A DNA stretch of 64,000 nucleotides from Streptococcus marmotae (lineage in GTDB: Bacteria; Bacillota; Bacilli; Lactobacillales; Streptococcaceae), in contig NZ_CP015196.1 of NCBI RefSeq assembly GCF_001623565.1, positions 434,001 to 498,000 on the forward strand. The letters run 5' to 3'. The first letter of the stretch is position 1. Every line of letters starts with the position of its first letter. Positions 8,406-15,643 of the stretch are shown here, in pieces. A program made the translations under genes and the position numbers. A model generated the notes under the pieces. That model did not search any database. It saw nothing but the letters and a program-made list of their open reading frames with translations, and was not told where the DNA came from.

Positions 8406-8762
8406 TTAAAGCCCTGCTTCTTCGATAAATATATCTTTCCAATGATTCATGTGGATATCCTTTGCTTTCTCATCCCAACGTTTCCCAGTTCCAGGCGTTG
8501 AGTAATGTTGAAAAGTTACAATCCCATTCGTGCCATAAAATTGCGCTCTAGCATACGGTGGAGTCCATTCAATGGCACGACCTCCTTCAACAACATGCCC
8601 AGAAGCACGCAAATGCCCATCAGAATACGGATCAGATGACGGCACAAAGTAATTCATATCCGCTAGCATTTGTTTTGCCATTTCCGTCCGAGCCTTCACA
8701 AAGTTTTTTTCACTTAATTTGGCTGTAACACCATCTAAATCAACCTTAATACGTATTGACAT
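8406..8762 (-). CDS. Minor capsid-like phage protein
   Basis: The 118-residue protein resembles streptococcal phage minor capsid/head-closure proteins: a basic amphipathic N-terminus, the central PSSDPYSDGHLRASGHV segment and an aromatic WTPPYARAQFYGTNG motif. The ATG at 8762 follows GAGAGGAAG. As the first gene of the left module, after a strong terminator, it is probably expressed late. Alone it cannot build a head, so it may act with helper proteins. Confidence 0.6.
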   Translation of the reverse strand: MSIRIKVDLDGVTAKLSEKNFVKARTEMAKQMLADMNYFVPSSDPYSDGHLRASGHVVEGGRAIEWTPPYARAQFYGTNGIVTFQHYSTPGTGKRWDEKAKDIHMNHWKDIFIEEAGL

Positions 8763-8780
8763 TGTCTTCCTCTCTTGAAT

Positions 8781-8834
8781 AAAAAATAAAGAGGCATGAC
8801 AAAGAGTGCTAAACTCTAATATCATGCCTCTAGT
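8781..8834 (-). terminator. Terminator between replication and capsid modules
   Basis: GAGGCATGA (8791-8799) pairs with TCATGCCTC (8822-8830), with A/T-rich flanks on both sides (TTTATTTTTT on the minus strand). Confidence 0.65.
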
Positions 8835-8848
8835 TTTCTAGTCAGCAA

Positions 8849-9016
8849 TTAAATTTTTTCTTTTCGCCTTGTTTCCACCTGTATAGGTTGGCTATCCTGC
8901 ATTGTAATAATTAAACTCCCATACGCTGGCAACCTTGCTGATTTTATTATACCATCTTTTTGGTATAATACGCAACCATTATTCAGTAATTTTCTTAAAT
9001 CATCAATAGTGCTCAT
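8849..9016 (-). CDS. Small DUF3954-like protein
   Basis: The 55-codon gene reads MSTIDDLRKLLNN, then a DGIIKSARLPAYGSLIITMQDSQPIQVE core resembling the short DUF3954 phage proteins of unknown function. It is preceded by GGAGGGGGTGA and lies 8 nt after the next gene in the same operon. Confidence 0.6.
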   Translation of the reverse strand: MSTIDDLRKLLNNGCVLYQKDGIIKSARLPAYGSLIITMQDSQPIQVETRRKEKI

Positions 9017-9024
9017 TTGTATCT

Positions 9025-9276
9025 TCACCCCCTCCCATCTGTTCCATTTTGTTTAATTTTGTTCGCTTTTGCTGTGTCGCATGCTTCGGCTATTCGCTCA
9101 AAAACGCTGTTCAAGTTTCGGCTGTGCTGATAGGTTACACAAAGCTCTCCCTTGCGATAGTCAATTCGATAGTGTGGACGCTTAAACGTGCCAACTAAGT
9201 AGCCAATAATGGCGTGCTTACACGCTAACATATCCGCCACGAATTGAAAATGTCTATAATAGTGCCGTACGGTCAT
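9025..9276 (-). CDS. Hypothetical small satellite protein
   Basis: The 83-residue basic protein has two short hydrophobic stretches (VADMLACKHAIIGYLVGTF) and no recognised domain. The start overlaps the previous stop by 4 nt (ATGA). It shares a general pattern with the upstream 83-residue gene: a short aromatic N-terminus, a central GYxxG, and a C-terminal LxRIA segment. The two may be an old duplication. Confidence 0.6.
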   Translation of the reverse strand: MTVRHYYRHFQFVADMLACKHAIIGYLVGTFKRPHYRIDYRKGELCVTYQHSRNLNSVFERIAEACDTAKANKIKQNGTDGRG

Positions 9277-9524
9277 ACTGCTCCTTTCTTATATGTATTT
9301 GCGATCCGCTCTAGGTTCTCAGTCAAATCCCTATCCGCTTCATACTCTGCCACCAGTCGCCAACCTGTCTCTAATTTGGTCAAGCTGGTTTCGATGTCTG
9401 GTTGGGCATACAAGCCAATGATATAGCCCTGTATCCCTAACTTGATTCTATCAATTGTGTCAAAGCATGTCGCTCCTGTTTGATAGTGGTAACGGTTCAT
9501 TAAAACATGCTCAAATTGTTTCAT
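9273..9524 (-). CDS. Hypothetical small satellite protein
   Basis: The 83-residue protein starts MKQFEHVLMNRYHYQ with a C-terminal ADRDLTENLERIANTYKKG. No known family is recognised. It is the first gene after the putative origin, coupled by ATGA to the next gene, so it is probably part of the replication/early operon. Confidence 0.6.
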   Translation of the reverse strand: MKQFEHVLMNRYHYQTGATCFDTIDRIKLGIQGYIIGLYAQPDIETSLTKLETGWRLVAEYEADRDLTENLERIANTYKKGAV

Positions 9525-9642
9525 ATGTCTCCTTCTAGGTTATTTTTCTCCTTTTTGTAGCTTTGGAGCATTAAGTGTGCATTAGAAGCGGGGAATTGCT
9601 ACAGCGTCTCCGCCTTACTCTCCCAAGGGTTTAGGGCATTTT

Positions 9643-9829
9643 TGTAGCTATTGTAGCATGAAATTCAGTAAAAAACTTTTTATAGATATATCCCCACTTC
9701 TAGCCCCCTTCTCTTATATATTATTTATATTATTATATTGCTACAAATAGCTACAATAGGGTTAAACCCTTGATATACCTGACTTTTTCGCTGTAGCATA
9801 TCTGTAGCATCTCTGTAGCAATTAGTAGC
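9643..9829. other. Putative replication origin with iterons
   Basis: Three 11-bp direct repeats starting CTGTAGCA (TGTAGC at 9792, 9803, 9814) and a degenerate fourth (9824) lie one helical turn apart. Two more TGTAGC copies (9643, 9652) and two inverted GCTACA copies (9740, 9750) flank a very AT-rich core (9710-9740). It abuts the 3' end of the helicase gene, as SaPI origins abut rep. No gene of useful length occupies 9535-9830. Confidence 0.65.
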
Positions 9830-9830
9830 A

Positions 9831-11255
9831 TTAACGCCTTATTTTAAAATAGTAGTGAGTTGGTTTCCCATTCTTCCATAGTCTTTTTTTGGCTTCTGAC
9901 CGTTCCCAGTCCTTGTGATTATCTAGTACATCCCTCGCTTTTTGGCTATAGCGTCCCCCTCGTCCCTTGGTTGGATTTTCGTTAAAGACAACATAGGCAA
10001 CTTCGTTAGGCGTTGTCAGCTCAAGCTGAGCAGACCCAAATGCAAGCGGGTATTCCTTGTATTGCTGGTTATCGTCTAAAGGCTCTTGCAGATGTTTTAG
10101 AAAATACTGACGGCGTTCATGTGGTGATAGCTCGTACCAGTCTATCGGCGGATAAAAATAGCCCAAATACTCTAAAATCGCTTCTTTTTCTGGATCTTCC
10201 ACCTTGTAAGCTTCTTGAATTTGCTCTAGCTCCTTATCTAGTTCCGTTGAGACGGTCAGGGGTTGCCCTTTATCGTACCACGCTTTAGCCTCTGCCAACA
10301 CTTGCAAGAAGTAGCCTTCTTCCTTCTCCATCGGGTGACAAGCGACATCATTAACTCCGCATTGGAGAGGATAAAAACGTCGCTCCTTGCCCTCGTCCTT
10401 TAGAAAGCCTTTGGCGTTTGATGTCCCGATGAAAACGCAATGGCGCTCCACCTTTTCAGGCTTTCTGCCATATAGCGCCCGAATATCATCACTAGAAGCG
10501 CTGATGAAGTTCTTAACAGCTTCAATAGCCGTCTTTTTAAAGCCCTTCAGCTCTCCGAATTCAATCACCGCATTTGTCTGTAAAATACGATAGTCTTCTG
10601 TATGGTCGCCAAATTTCCGGACGCTATCCGAATGAAAGTCAGGCAACAAGCGCTTGGTAGCTGTACTTTTCCCCAAACCTTGCCCGCCGGTCAAAATCGG
10701 CACAATTTCAAACTTAATTCCAGGCTGATAAATGCGGGCAACTAAACCCGTCAACCATAATCTTGTGACCTCACGGGCGTAGCTTGTATCGGGACAACCT
10801 AGCAAGTCTATAAAATACCGTTCCGCCCGTTCTACTCCGTCCCATCGTTGCGACTCTATACGGTCTTTTACGGGGTGATAAGTGTTTTCTTTTGCGACTT
10901 TCAAAATCGCTATTTCTACATTCTCCCTAGTTGGCGCAAAGCCGTATTTTTCATCGATGAAAGCAATGGCTAATTTTGTATCCTCGTCACTCCATAAGCC
11001 CTTGTTTGTCCCCCACGGGGTTAACTCAGTCTTTTCAATTGCCTTTGAAAAATCGTTGTATCTAACGCCCTTGAAAATACTTTTATGCTGTTCAAAAACC
11101 AAAATAACATTATAGGGGCTTCTGGCTGGTATCTTTGATTTTCCATACGTCCGAAAGGCGGGGATCACTTCTTGATAGGCTGTTTCTGTTTCGCCTTGTG
11201 TCGTTTCCTTTTCGTCTTGCTGGATAATAGTGTCTACGATTTCTTTTTTATCCAA
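9831..11255 (-). CDS. VirE-family replication helicase/primase-like protein
   Basis: The 474-residue protein belongs to the virulence-associated E (VapE/VirE) P-loop family found in satellites and prophages. It shows Walker A GGQGLGKST (190-198), Walker B-like VIEFGEL (230-236) and the conserved downstream GTSNAKGFLKDEGKERRFYP segment typical of SF3-like viral helicases. It probably acts in satellite replication at the adjacent iteron region; I infer this from position. The start overlaps the upstream gene by 8 nt. There is no separate primase gene in the element. Confidence 0.85.
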   Translation of the reverse strand: MDKKEIVDTIIQQDEKETTQGETETAYQEVIPAFRTYGKSKIPARSPYNVILVFEQHKSIFKGVRYNDFSKAIEKTELTPWGTNKGLWSDEDTKLAIAFIDEKYGFAPTRENVEIAILKVAKENTYHPVKDRIESQRWDGVERAERYFIDLLGCPDTSYAREVTRLWLTGLVARIYQPGIKFEIVPILTGGQGLGKSTATKRLLPDFHSDSVRKFGDHTEDYRILQTNAVIEFGELKGFKKTAIEAVKNFISASSDDIRALYGRKPEKVERHCVFIGTSNAKGFLKDEGKERRFYPLQCGVNDVACHPMEKEEGYFLQVLAEAKAWYDKGQPLTVSTELDKELEQIQEAYKVEDPEKEAILEYLGYFYPPIDWYELSPHERRQYFLKHLQEPLDDNQQYKEYPLAFGSAQLELTTPNEVAYVVFNENPTKGRGGRYSQKARDVLDNHKDWERSEAKKRLWKNGKPTHYYFKIRR

Positions 11256-11763
11256 ACTCTACCCCCTTATAGATTTTTCTTGCGGTTGTTAGAAAATAGC
11301 TTGCCAATTCTATCCGCTTCACAATAGCGCTAAATAAGCTGGTCAACTGCTCAAAATCGTAACCATGTAGAAACATCAGGCGGATAAAATAGGCCGTGTC
11401 CTGCTCTGTATATAAGCCGTTTGCGATGGTGTCAAATATCCACCCGCCAAGCTCCAGCCCAAGGCCCTGCCGTGCTTGCTCCAGTCTATGGCGTTCCAAA
11501 TCCTCCAACACCTCTACAAGGTCAGCACCTGCCATAGCAAGCGGTAGATCTCTGACCAGTTGCCAATGGTTTTCTGTGACCGCGTCCGCTAGGTGAACGA
11601 TAATACCCTTATAACTAAAATCCATCAGCCCAACGCCTGACGGCAACAAGTATACAAATTTATAATAGTTCCCCTTTTTTAATGCTCTGGTCGGATTCTT
11701 CTTCAAAAAGCCAAAAAATGATAACTTGTCACGGTGTAAGGTTAATTCTAGTAAGTCATACAT
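11248..11763 (-). CDS. Hypothetical replication-module protein
   Basis: The 171-residue protein starts MYDLLELTLHRDKLSFFGFLKK and has no motif I can name. It overlaps both neighbours by 8 nt, so it is translated with the helicase. A role as primase cofactor or origin-binding protein is possible from context only. Confidence 0.6.
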   Translation of the reverse strand: MYDLLELTLHRDKLSFFGFLKKNPTRALKKGNYYKFVYLLPSGVGLMDFSYKGIIVHLADAVTENHWQLVRDLPLAMAGADLVEVLEDLERHRLEQARQGLGLELGGWIFDTIANGLYTEQDTAYFIRLMFLHGYDFEQLTSLFSAIVKRIELASYFLTTARKIYKGVEFG

Positions 11764-12037
11764 TATCTACCCCCAAAAAAATCAAAACATCAGCGATTTT
11801 ATAGAATACCTTACGTGTATCATCTATCGGCGGTTCATAGCGTTTTAAGCCTGCGCGTTCCCAACGTTGCAAGGTTTTCCATTTTATCCCTAATTCGTCC
11901 TGCACCTCTTGGGCTGTCATCAATCCCAATATTTTAGGCTTTGGCTTGTTGTAGTGTTCCAGAAAGGCACTAACGGCCTTTAGGTTCTGTTCTAGTAGTC
12001 TTTGTTCATAGCCTGTACTAAAAATACCTTCGTCCAT
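11756..12037 (-). CDS. HTH DNA-binding protein (MerR/excisionase-like)
   Basis: The 93-residue protein carries a MerR-like helix-turn-helix in its second half: LGLMTAQEVQDELGIKWKTLQRWERAGLKRYEPP, then a KVFYKIADVLIFL wing. Such proteins in satellites act as early regulators or as origin- or att-binding accessory factors. It is the only excisionase-like protein seen in the element. Confidence 0.65.
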   Translation of the reverse strand: MDEGIFSTGYEQRLLEQNLKAVSAFLEHYNKPKPKILGLMTAQEVQDELGIKWKTLQRWERAGLKRYEPPIDDTRKVFYKIADVLIFLGVDNV

Positions 12038-12046
12038 GTTACCCCC

Positions 12047-12265
12047 CTAGTTGTATCTTTTACCCGCTAATTGAATATACGCCCCATAGTTGGGATTTTG
12101 TAGCTTCCTAGTATCTTTAGCGTCTTCTTCCACCGGCTTCTTTTTAGGCTCTACATCAATCTCAAAATGCCCCAAATCACGCCATAAAAAGATGTTCACA
12201 ATACCTAGGATAATCACAAGGGCTAATAGTTGTTCGATCGGCAAATCAAGCTCATATATTATCAT
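12047..12265 (-). CDS. Small membrane protein
   Basis: The 72-residue protein has one membrane segment (LLALVIILGIVNIFLW, about residues 13-28) and a charged cytoplasmic tail. No family is recognised. It overlaps the upstream gene by 14 nt in the early operon. Confidence 0.55.
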   Translation of the reverse strand: MIIYELDLPIEQLLALVIILGIVNIFLWRDLGHFEIDVEPKKKPVEEDAKDTRKLQNPNYGAYIQLAGKRYN

Positions 12266-12443
12266 TTTTACGTTTCCTTTCTTGTCTGATTCCTGCTAGC
12301 TTTCCCATCTGGAAAACATGCAAGACGGCGAACGCTACACTATTTGTTCGCTTGCGGCATTCGTGGTAGAAGTCTATAACTTCAAAGTCTTCGGTGTTTA
12401 CTTCTTGTCTATCTGCTATATCATTCAACTCTTGAAAATTCAT
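12252..12443 (-). CDS. Hypothetical small early protein
   Basis: The 63-residue protein resembles short phage early proteins of unknown function (MNFQELNDIADRQEV, then HVFQMGKLAGIRQERKRK). It is coupled to the upstream gene by an ATGA overlap. Confidence 0.55.
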   Translation of the reverse strand: MNFQELNDIADRQEVNTEDFEVIDFYHECRKRTNSVAFAVLHVFQMGKLAGIRQERKRKNDNI

Positions 12444-12679
12444 TCTTTTATCACCTCTTCAATAATTTTATAGTGTTCACTGGCCAACCGTTGCAAGTCG
12501 TTCATGGCTAGATTGATAATATTCGCATAACTCTCTTTTAAGGCGATAAAACCATAATAGCCTTCATCGCTCTTCTTGGCGTTTTCTAGCCAACGTCTGA
12601 CAATATCCAAGGCACTGACCGCCGTCATCATGTCACTTGTTAAACTTTCATAGTTGTCTGCAATTTGTTCTGTTGTCAT
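12440..12679 (-). CDS. Hypothetical small early protein
   Basis: The 79-residue helical, acidic protein starts MTTEQIADNYESLTSDM. The ATG at 12679 was chosen over frames opening at 12706 or 12730 because GAGAGGG lies just before it. No family is recognised. Confidence 0.55.
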   Translation of the reverse strand: MTTEQIADNYESLTSDMMTAVSALDIVRRWLENAKKSDEGYYGFIALKESYANIINLAMNDLQRLASEHYKIIEEVIKE

Positions 12680-12813
12680 TTTGCTTTTTCCCTCTCTTTT
12701 CGACATTCTTGTCGTAAAGTCGCTAAACAAGGCCGTAGAATGGCAATGTCAGCGTCTGTTTTTTCCGTTTTTTTACTGTTTACTATCCGATTTTTTTACC
12801 GCCGTTTTTAAGG

Positions 12814-12949
12814 TTGGCGCTCCCTGTATTTTTGTGATATAATGGAAATACTAAAACCCCTTTAACAACGGCTTGCCTGCTGTGTTAAATTGTATTTTAG
12901 TTAGTTCCTGAAGGCTAGTAAGTTTGGTCGCTCGCTAGGCCTTTTTTTG
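12814..12949 (+). ncRNA. Candidate antisense-oriented small RNA
   Basis: TTGGCG (12814-12819), an 18-bp spacer and TATAAT (12838-12843) form a plus-strand promoter. About 65 nt downstream GGCTAG pairs with CTAGGCC and is followed by seven T residues (12913-12948). The transcript would oppose the 3' end of the 54-residue gene. The 13-mer TTTGTGATATAAT at its -10 is shared with 7217-7229. Confidence 0.35.
12922..12934 (+). repeat. 13-bp direct repeat flanking a two-gene block (copy 1)
   Basis: GTTTGGTCGCTCG occurs here, immediately after the stop codon at 12935, and again at 13574-13586 upstream of the 154-residue gene, bracketing exactly those two genes. Confidence 0.5.
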
Positions 12950-13099
12950 TTGCCAATTTTTTACGGCTACTTCGTGATGTATTCTGTTTTCTAAGCGGTG
13001 AAAATCCTTGATAAACGTTTCTTTGTCTAGCTCTCCGTGCCAATATTTGCTAATAAGCATCACTGACCGCTGATATAGTCTTGGTAGATGTTCAACCAT
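12935..13099 (-). CDS. Small hypothetical protein, 54 residues
   Basis: The frame runs from ATG 13099 to TAG 12935 and overlaps the end of the preceding gene by 8 nt, a normal operon junction. The product (MVEHLPRLYQRSVML, then KDFHRLENRIHHEVAV) is basic and helical; no family is recognised. Confidence 0.55.
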   Translation of the reverse strand: MVEHLPRLYQRSVMLISKYWHGELDKETFIKDFHRLENRIHHEVAVKNWQQKKA

Positions 13100-13556
13100 T
13101 GCTACTTACCTCCTGCCATGGTAGTGTAAAGCCTATTTGTTCCTCGTAAAGTTTGGCAAAATTAACAGCAGACTTTTGTAGACTGTTCAAAATCTTATAG
13201 CGCAATTGCCTAGCCTTTACTTTGTCGCTTGCCTTGAGTTGTCCAGACTGTAGATCATCTTCTAAGCCGTACAAGTCACGAACCAAAAACCATGACTGTA
13301 AGCGCCCTAGCTCGTTATCTTTAATAACAACATCGTTTTTTATCGTCCTAGGGGCTAAGATTTTGATATTTGTATATTTTTTTCCATAGTAGATTTGACC
13401 GGCTCGCCGTTTTTGGTTTAGCTTTTGCGTGATGTCTCGTCTGGATAAAAAATCAAACTCCTCCATAATGGCCGAAAGTGTCAGCTCGCCATGAATATCT
13501 TGGATCTCGTAAAGACGGTCAATCGTGAAAAATCTTTCTCTGTGTTTTTTCGTCAT
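13092..13556 (-). CDS. Hypothetical early protein with possible HTH
   Basis: The 154-residue basic protein has an N-terminal region compatible with a helix-turn-helix (LSAIMEEFDFLSRRDITQKLNQKRRAG). It lies just after the Cro-like gene in the rightmost early operon. A role in replication or regulation is inferred from position only. Confidence 0.6.
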   Translation of the reverse strand: MTKKHRERFFTIDRLYEIQDIHGELTLSAIMEEFDFLSRRDITQKLNQKRRAGQIYYGKKYTNIKILAPRTIKNDVVIKDNELGRLQSWFLVRDLYGLEDDLQSGQLKASDKVKARQLRYKILNSLQKSAVNFAKLYEEQIGFTLPWQEVSSNG

Positions 13557-13573
13557 CTGTTTCCCTCCTGTTT

Positions 13574-13586
13574 GTTTGGTCGCTCG
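13574..13586 (+). repeat. 13-bp direct repeat flanking a two-gene block (copy 2)
   Basis: This is identical to 12922-12934 and lies 18 nt upstream of the 154-residue gene's start. Confidence 0.5.
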
Positions 13587-13615
13587 TGGTGGTTTATATT
13601 CGCCTTAAGTCTCTT

Positions 13616-13816
13616 TTAAAGCGACTTTCTAGGTAAAAAAATATCGTTTATAGGTTTATCAAACAATTGTCCAAGTAAAAACATTTCATCTTGAGTGAAT
13701 TCTTTTTTACTTCGTTCTTTATCACCATACGAAGTTACAGAAATTCCTAAATATTTGGCTACTTGGTTTTGTGATAAACCTTTTTCTTTTCTTAATACCA
13801 AAAGTTTTCCCTGCAT
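13616..13816 (-). CDS. Cro-like XRE-family regulator
   Basis: The 66-residue protein is a single HTH_3 domain: KLLVLRKEKGLSQNQVAKYLGISVTSYGDKERSKKEFTQDEMFLLGQLF. The ATG at 13816 follows AGGAGG at 7 nt; a longer frame reaches into the promoter. It is divergent from the CI-like gene and is the first gene of the leftward early operon. It is expected to bind the three operators between them and favour replication. Confidence 0.85.
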   Translation of the reverse strand: MQGKLLVLRKEKGLSQNQVAKYLGISVTSYGDKERSKKEFTQDEMFLLGQLFDKPINDIFLPRKSL

Positions 13817-13839
13817 TCGGTGCCCTCCTTTATTTTCTA

Positions 13840-13936
13840 GTCGCTTATCAGGCGACAAAATATAATATCGCTTTTTAAGCGACTTGTCAACAACTTTTTT
13901 TGACAAAAAGCAAAAAAAGTTGCTTTTTAGGCAACT
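13840..13936. promoter_or_regulatory. Cro/CI operator region with three dyads and divergent promoters
   Basis: There are three inverted repeats: O1 GTCGC-TTATCAG-GCGAC (13840-13856), O2 TCGCTTTTTAAGCGA (13868-13882) and O3 GTTGCTTTTTAGGCAAC (13919-13935). The leftward promoter is TTGACA (13885-13890), 17 bp, TATTAT (13862-13867), with O2 filling the spacer. The rightward promoter is TTGCTT (13920-13925) overlapping O3, then TATAAT (13942-13947). Confidence 0.85.
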
Positions 13937-13972
13937 TCTGTTATAATTGGATTATAGAAAGGCGGTGTTTTT

Positions 13973-14737
13973 ATGGAGCATTTAGCGTTATTCATCGGCT
14001 CAAAAATAAGACAATACAGAAAACAAAGCGGCATGACTCAAACGGATCTCGCTGACAAATTGCACACAAGTAAACAAACTATCAGCAAATATGAAAAAGG
14101 GATAATAAAAGCTAATCAAGATGTACTTTTTAAATTAGTGACTATATTCAATGTATCCGTTGATGATTTTTTTCCAACAGAAACATCTTTAGCCACCACC
14201 TCACCAGACGCAAAAAATGGCACCGTACAAGCGATAAATGATAAGGTAGTACAATTACACCCCGAACGCCAAGAAATCGTTCTGGAGGTCGCCACGGAGC
14301 AACTAAAGGAGCAAGAAGAGGAAGCAAGAGAAATACATGAACCCCTTGCCCTGTATTCAACCAAGGCAATAACCGAACTAGCGGCGGGGCTTGGCTATTC
14401 CTACGATGACAACGATATAAGGACGGTACAAGTAGAAGAGGAACCCCCGCGACATGACATCGCTAGCATCGTCAACGGTGATAGCATGTTACCAGATTAT
14501 GAAAATGGCGACATTGTCTATTTAAAAGATACGGGCTTTTCTAGCTACTCTGGCCAAGTCTGCGCCGTAGCGATTAATGATAAGTCTTATCTAAAAAAAG
14601 TCTATACAGAAGATAATTGCTTGCGCTTAGTTTCCATCAATCCAAAATATGATGATATTATTATTGATTTTCCACCATCAGCAGATACCCATATCAAAAT
14701 ATATGCCGTCGTTGGATCTGGTAAGGTGGTAGACTGA
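13973..14737 (+). CDS. CI-like repressor with S24 peptidase domain
   Basis: This is a lysogeny repressor of 254 residues. An N-terminal XRE helix-turn-helix (SGMTQTDLADKLHTSKQTISKYEKG) is followed by a linker and a LexA/CI-type S24 domain with catalytic S171 in NGDSM and lysine at K208/209. A likely Ala138-Gly139 cleavage site is present, so RecA-stimulated self-cleavage would link induction to DNA damage. Many PICI master repressors lack this domain and respond to a helper protein instead. It is transcribed rightward from the operator region towards the cargo genes. Confidence 0.9.
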   Translation: MEHLALFIGSKIRQYRKQSGMTQTDLADKLHTSKQTISKYEKGIIKANQDVLFKLVTIFNVSVDDFFPTETSLATTSPDAKNGTVQAINDKVVQLHPERQEIVLEVATEQLKEQEEEAREIHEPLALYSTKAITELAAGLGYSYDDNDIRTVQVEEEPPRHDIASIVNGDSMLPDYENGDIVYLKDTGFSSYSGQVCAVAINDKSYLKKVYTEDNCLRLVSINPKYDDIIIDFPPSADTHIKIYAVVGSGKVVD

Positions 14738-14779
14738 CCAAGTGCAACCATTTAAATATACAAAAAAGGAGAAAAAACA

Positions 14780-15601
14780 ATGAAAAATAAAAAAATCTGG
14801 CTTGTTGCCACATCAGTGATTATAGTCTTAGCTGCAGTTGCTTATTATTTATATATCTTTACCCCTCACCAGAATGCGGTAAACACTTTTGAAGTAGCTA
14901 AAGAAATGGTTAGCAATAAAAACAAAAAACTAGAAAGCTCAATTGCCGAAGCTCAAGAACTCGTAAAAGCTGACGAAAAGCCGTTAGAGGATAAGACCCT
15001 AGACAATTTAAAAGCAACCTTGGAAGCAGCAAACAAAGAAAAAAGAAAAATCCCTGAAATAGCAAAGAAAACAGAAGATATTTTAGAGCAAGCAAAGGAA
15101 CTAGAACAGCCGTTAGACTATACGGAAACCGAAACCAAAATCACTGACGCTATAAAAGAATACCAGAACAGCATTACCCAACTAAAACAAATTACAAATC
15201 CTTCCCAAGCGTTCATCGAAGAGCGCTTAAAAGAAGTTGATACCGTTACAGAAGTTCAATCTGTTACAGAAGCCAATGATCCAAACGGTAAATTAAATAA
15301 ACAAGGAGGATATACAGCTTCCGTTTATTTTGCAGATAACCAAGTCAACATACCTGTTGATGGCGCTGATATTGTAGCTAAAGGAAATGACGTTGGAGGG
15401 AATATTGAAGTTTACAACACAACCGAAGACGCCGAAAAACGTAACACATATCTCAGTGCTTTTGACGGTCAAGGATTTTTAGATCCAGGTTCGCATTATG
15501 TTTACGGCTCTATTATAATTCGTACATCAAGGCACCTAACAGCAAGTCAACAAAAAGAACTAACGGACAAAATTTATAACAAACTAATTGAACTGAAATA
15601 A
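14780..15601 (+). CDS. Membrane-anchored coiled-coil protein
   Basis: The 273-residue protein has a short basic N-terminus and one membrane helix (IWLVATSVIIVLAAVAYYLY, residues 6-25). A long coiled coil follows (about 45-150) with a C-terminal globular part (about 165-273) facing outward. I do not recognise the family; related EbhA-like proteins occur beside repressors in streptococcal satellites. It is the first gene after CI, 42 nt away, and probably expressed in the lysogen, so a superinfection or surface role is conceivable. Confidence 0.65.
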   Translation: MKNKKIWLVATSVIIVLAAVAYYLYIFTPHQNAVNTFEVAKEMVSNKNKKLESSIAEAQELVKADEKPLEDKTLDNLKATLEAANKEKRKIPEIAKKTEDILEQAKELEQPLDYTETETKITDAIKEYQNSITQLKQITNPSQAFIEERLKEVDTVTEVQSVTEANDPNGKLNKQGGYTASVYFADNQVNIPVDGADIVAKGNDVGGNIEVYNTTEDAEKRNTYLSAFDGQGFLDPGSHYVYGSIIIRTSRHLTASQQKELTDKIYNKLIELK

Positions 15602-15643
15602 ACTTTTCCACCTGCCATAACCCACGAAAAAGGAAAGACCAGC

